Part shown: piece after piece, positions 63,629 through 64,000 of the stretch
Layout of the letters: each line of letters starts with the position of its first letter
Position numbering within the stretch: position 1 is the first letter of the stretch
Assembly (NCBI RefSeq): GCF_029589495.1
Contig: NZ_JAAIVF010000002.1
Span: forward strand, 62,001 to 126,000
DNA: 64,000 nucleotides
Direction of reading: 5' to 3'
Source of the DNA: Speluncibacter jeojiensis
GTDB lineage: Bacteria; Actinomycetota; Actinomycetes; Mycobacteriales; Mycobacteriaceae
The notes under the pieces: model-generated
Databases searched by the model: none
The model's input: the letters and a program-made list of their open reading frames with translations, nothing else
What the model was told of the DNA's origin: nothing
Translations under genes and position numbers: made by a program

Positions 63629-64000
63629 GGAGAGCCGCTCCCCCAGATCGGCGGCGCCGGCACGTTCGCCCGGATGCCCCCACGTCCACAGCGGCGTCCC
63701 CTCCTCGGCGAAGAAGGTGGCATAGAACCCGAGGATCGTCACGACCAGCACGCCCACCAGCGCCGCGGCCGCGGGAATCGCGTGCGTGGCCATCTGTACC
63801 GCGAGGAATCTGGTGGCCACCAGCACCGCAGTCACCCCCGCCGCGCCCCACAGCAGCAGCCGCCAGCGGAACCATCCCCAACCGCGGCCCGGCTCGCGCA
63901 GAGCCGACTCGACGGTCAGGCAGAACACCGCACCGGCGATCAGATCGATCCCGTAGTGGTAGCCGAAACCGAGGGTCGCGGTGAGGGTGCAGGCCAGCCA
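63620..64000 (-). CDS. PAP2-superfamily membrane protein, 5' end outside the window
   Basis: The last 126 residues of a gene that starts beyond base 64000. GFGYHYGIDLIAG is the end of a PAP2 phosphatase motif, with the histidine in front of the aspartate. Three further membrane helices follow (WRLLLWGAAGVTAVLVATRF, AIPAAAALVGVLVVTILGFY). It overlaps the end of the methyltransferase gene by 9 bases on the opposite strand. In envelope contexts such proteins act on lipid phosphates or inositol phosphoceramide-like lipids. Confidence 0.75.
   Translation of the reverse strand, partial: WLACTLTATLGFGYHYGIDLIAGAVFCLTVESALREPGRGWGWFRWRLLLWGAAGVTAVLVATRFLAVQMATHAIPAAAALVGVLVVTILGFYATFFAEEGTPLWTWGHPGERAGAADLGERLSSA

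Overview
The window is about 64 kb of GC-rich DNA from a mycolic-acid-containing actinobacterium (order Mycobacteriales). Three complete antigen-85-type mycoloyltransferases, a full type VII (ESX) secretion locus with a PE/PPE pair, a CIRCE-controlled groEL2, RamB and isocitrate lyase point there. The order aceA - ramB - carboxymuconolactone-decarboxylase-like gene - lpd - S9 peptidase - groEL2 - moeA - psd - pssA (bases 1 to 31463) matches, as far as I remember it, the order of the homologous genes around Rv0467 to Rv0436c in Mycobacterium tuberculosis. Here that backbone carries inserted cell-envelope genes. The genus cannot be fixed from sequence alone. A relative of Gordonia, Tsukamurella, Nocardia or Williamsia seems more likely than Mycobacterium itself.

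Layout. Bases 1-3146: aceA (partial) and a WS/DGAT acyltransferase. Bases 3143-5804: two mycoloyltransferases preceded by a two-gene operon of 42- and 37-residue microproteins. Bases 5906-10271: ramB, an SDR oxidoreductase, a CMD-family protein and an AarF/UbiB kinase. Bases 10268-14556: an overlapping DUF4129-MoxR-DUF58 membrane operon. Bases 14747-21221: a secreted protein, a QorB-like/HxlR pair, lpd, a CadD-like transporter and an S9 peptidase. Bases 21292-23462: two more microproteins, the 3' relic of a mycoloyltransferase and an intact one. Bases 23815-31463: groEL2, a HAD phosphatase, EthD, SRPBCC and DUF2249 proteins, moeA, psd and pssA.

Bases 31477-51583 hold the ESX locus: a ParA/EspI-like ATPase, a YbaB-like protein, an unknown protein, a WXG-NlpC/P60 hydrolase, an EspC-like protein, EccC, EccD, MycP, EccB, EccE, EspG, PPE, PE, two WXG100 proteins and a second, proline-rich EspI-like ATPase. 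EccA is not in the window. A DUF732 lipoprotein follows. Bases 52199-58478 hold a six-gene Mrp cation/proton antiporter operon with fused MrpA-MrpB. Bases 58758-59809 hold five further microproteins of 33-51 residues in a row. The right end carries an unknown protein, a PucR-type regulator, a HemK-like methyltransferase and a truncated PAP2 protein.

The main unexplained theme is a set of at least nine tiny proteins (33-51 residues) in three clusters. Most have good ribosome binding sites, several have flanking hairpin terminators, and two clusters sit beside mycoloyltransferase genes. They resemble in size and style the corynebacterial mycomembrane peptides PorA and PorH, which are encoded near groEL2 and carry O-linked mycolates. 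I infer, without proof, a mycomembrane microprotein system with its modifying enzymes. A TGTGA-N4-TCACA palindrome, or a one-mismatch version of it, lies upstream of all three clusters and may be a shared operator.
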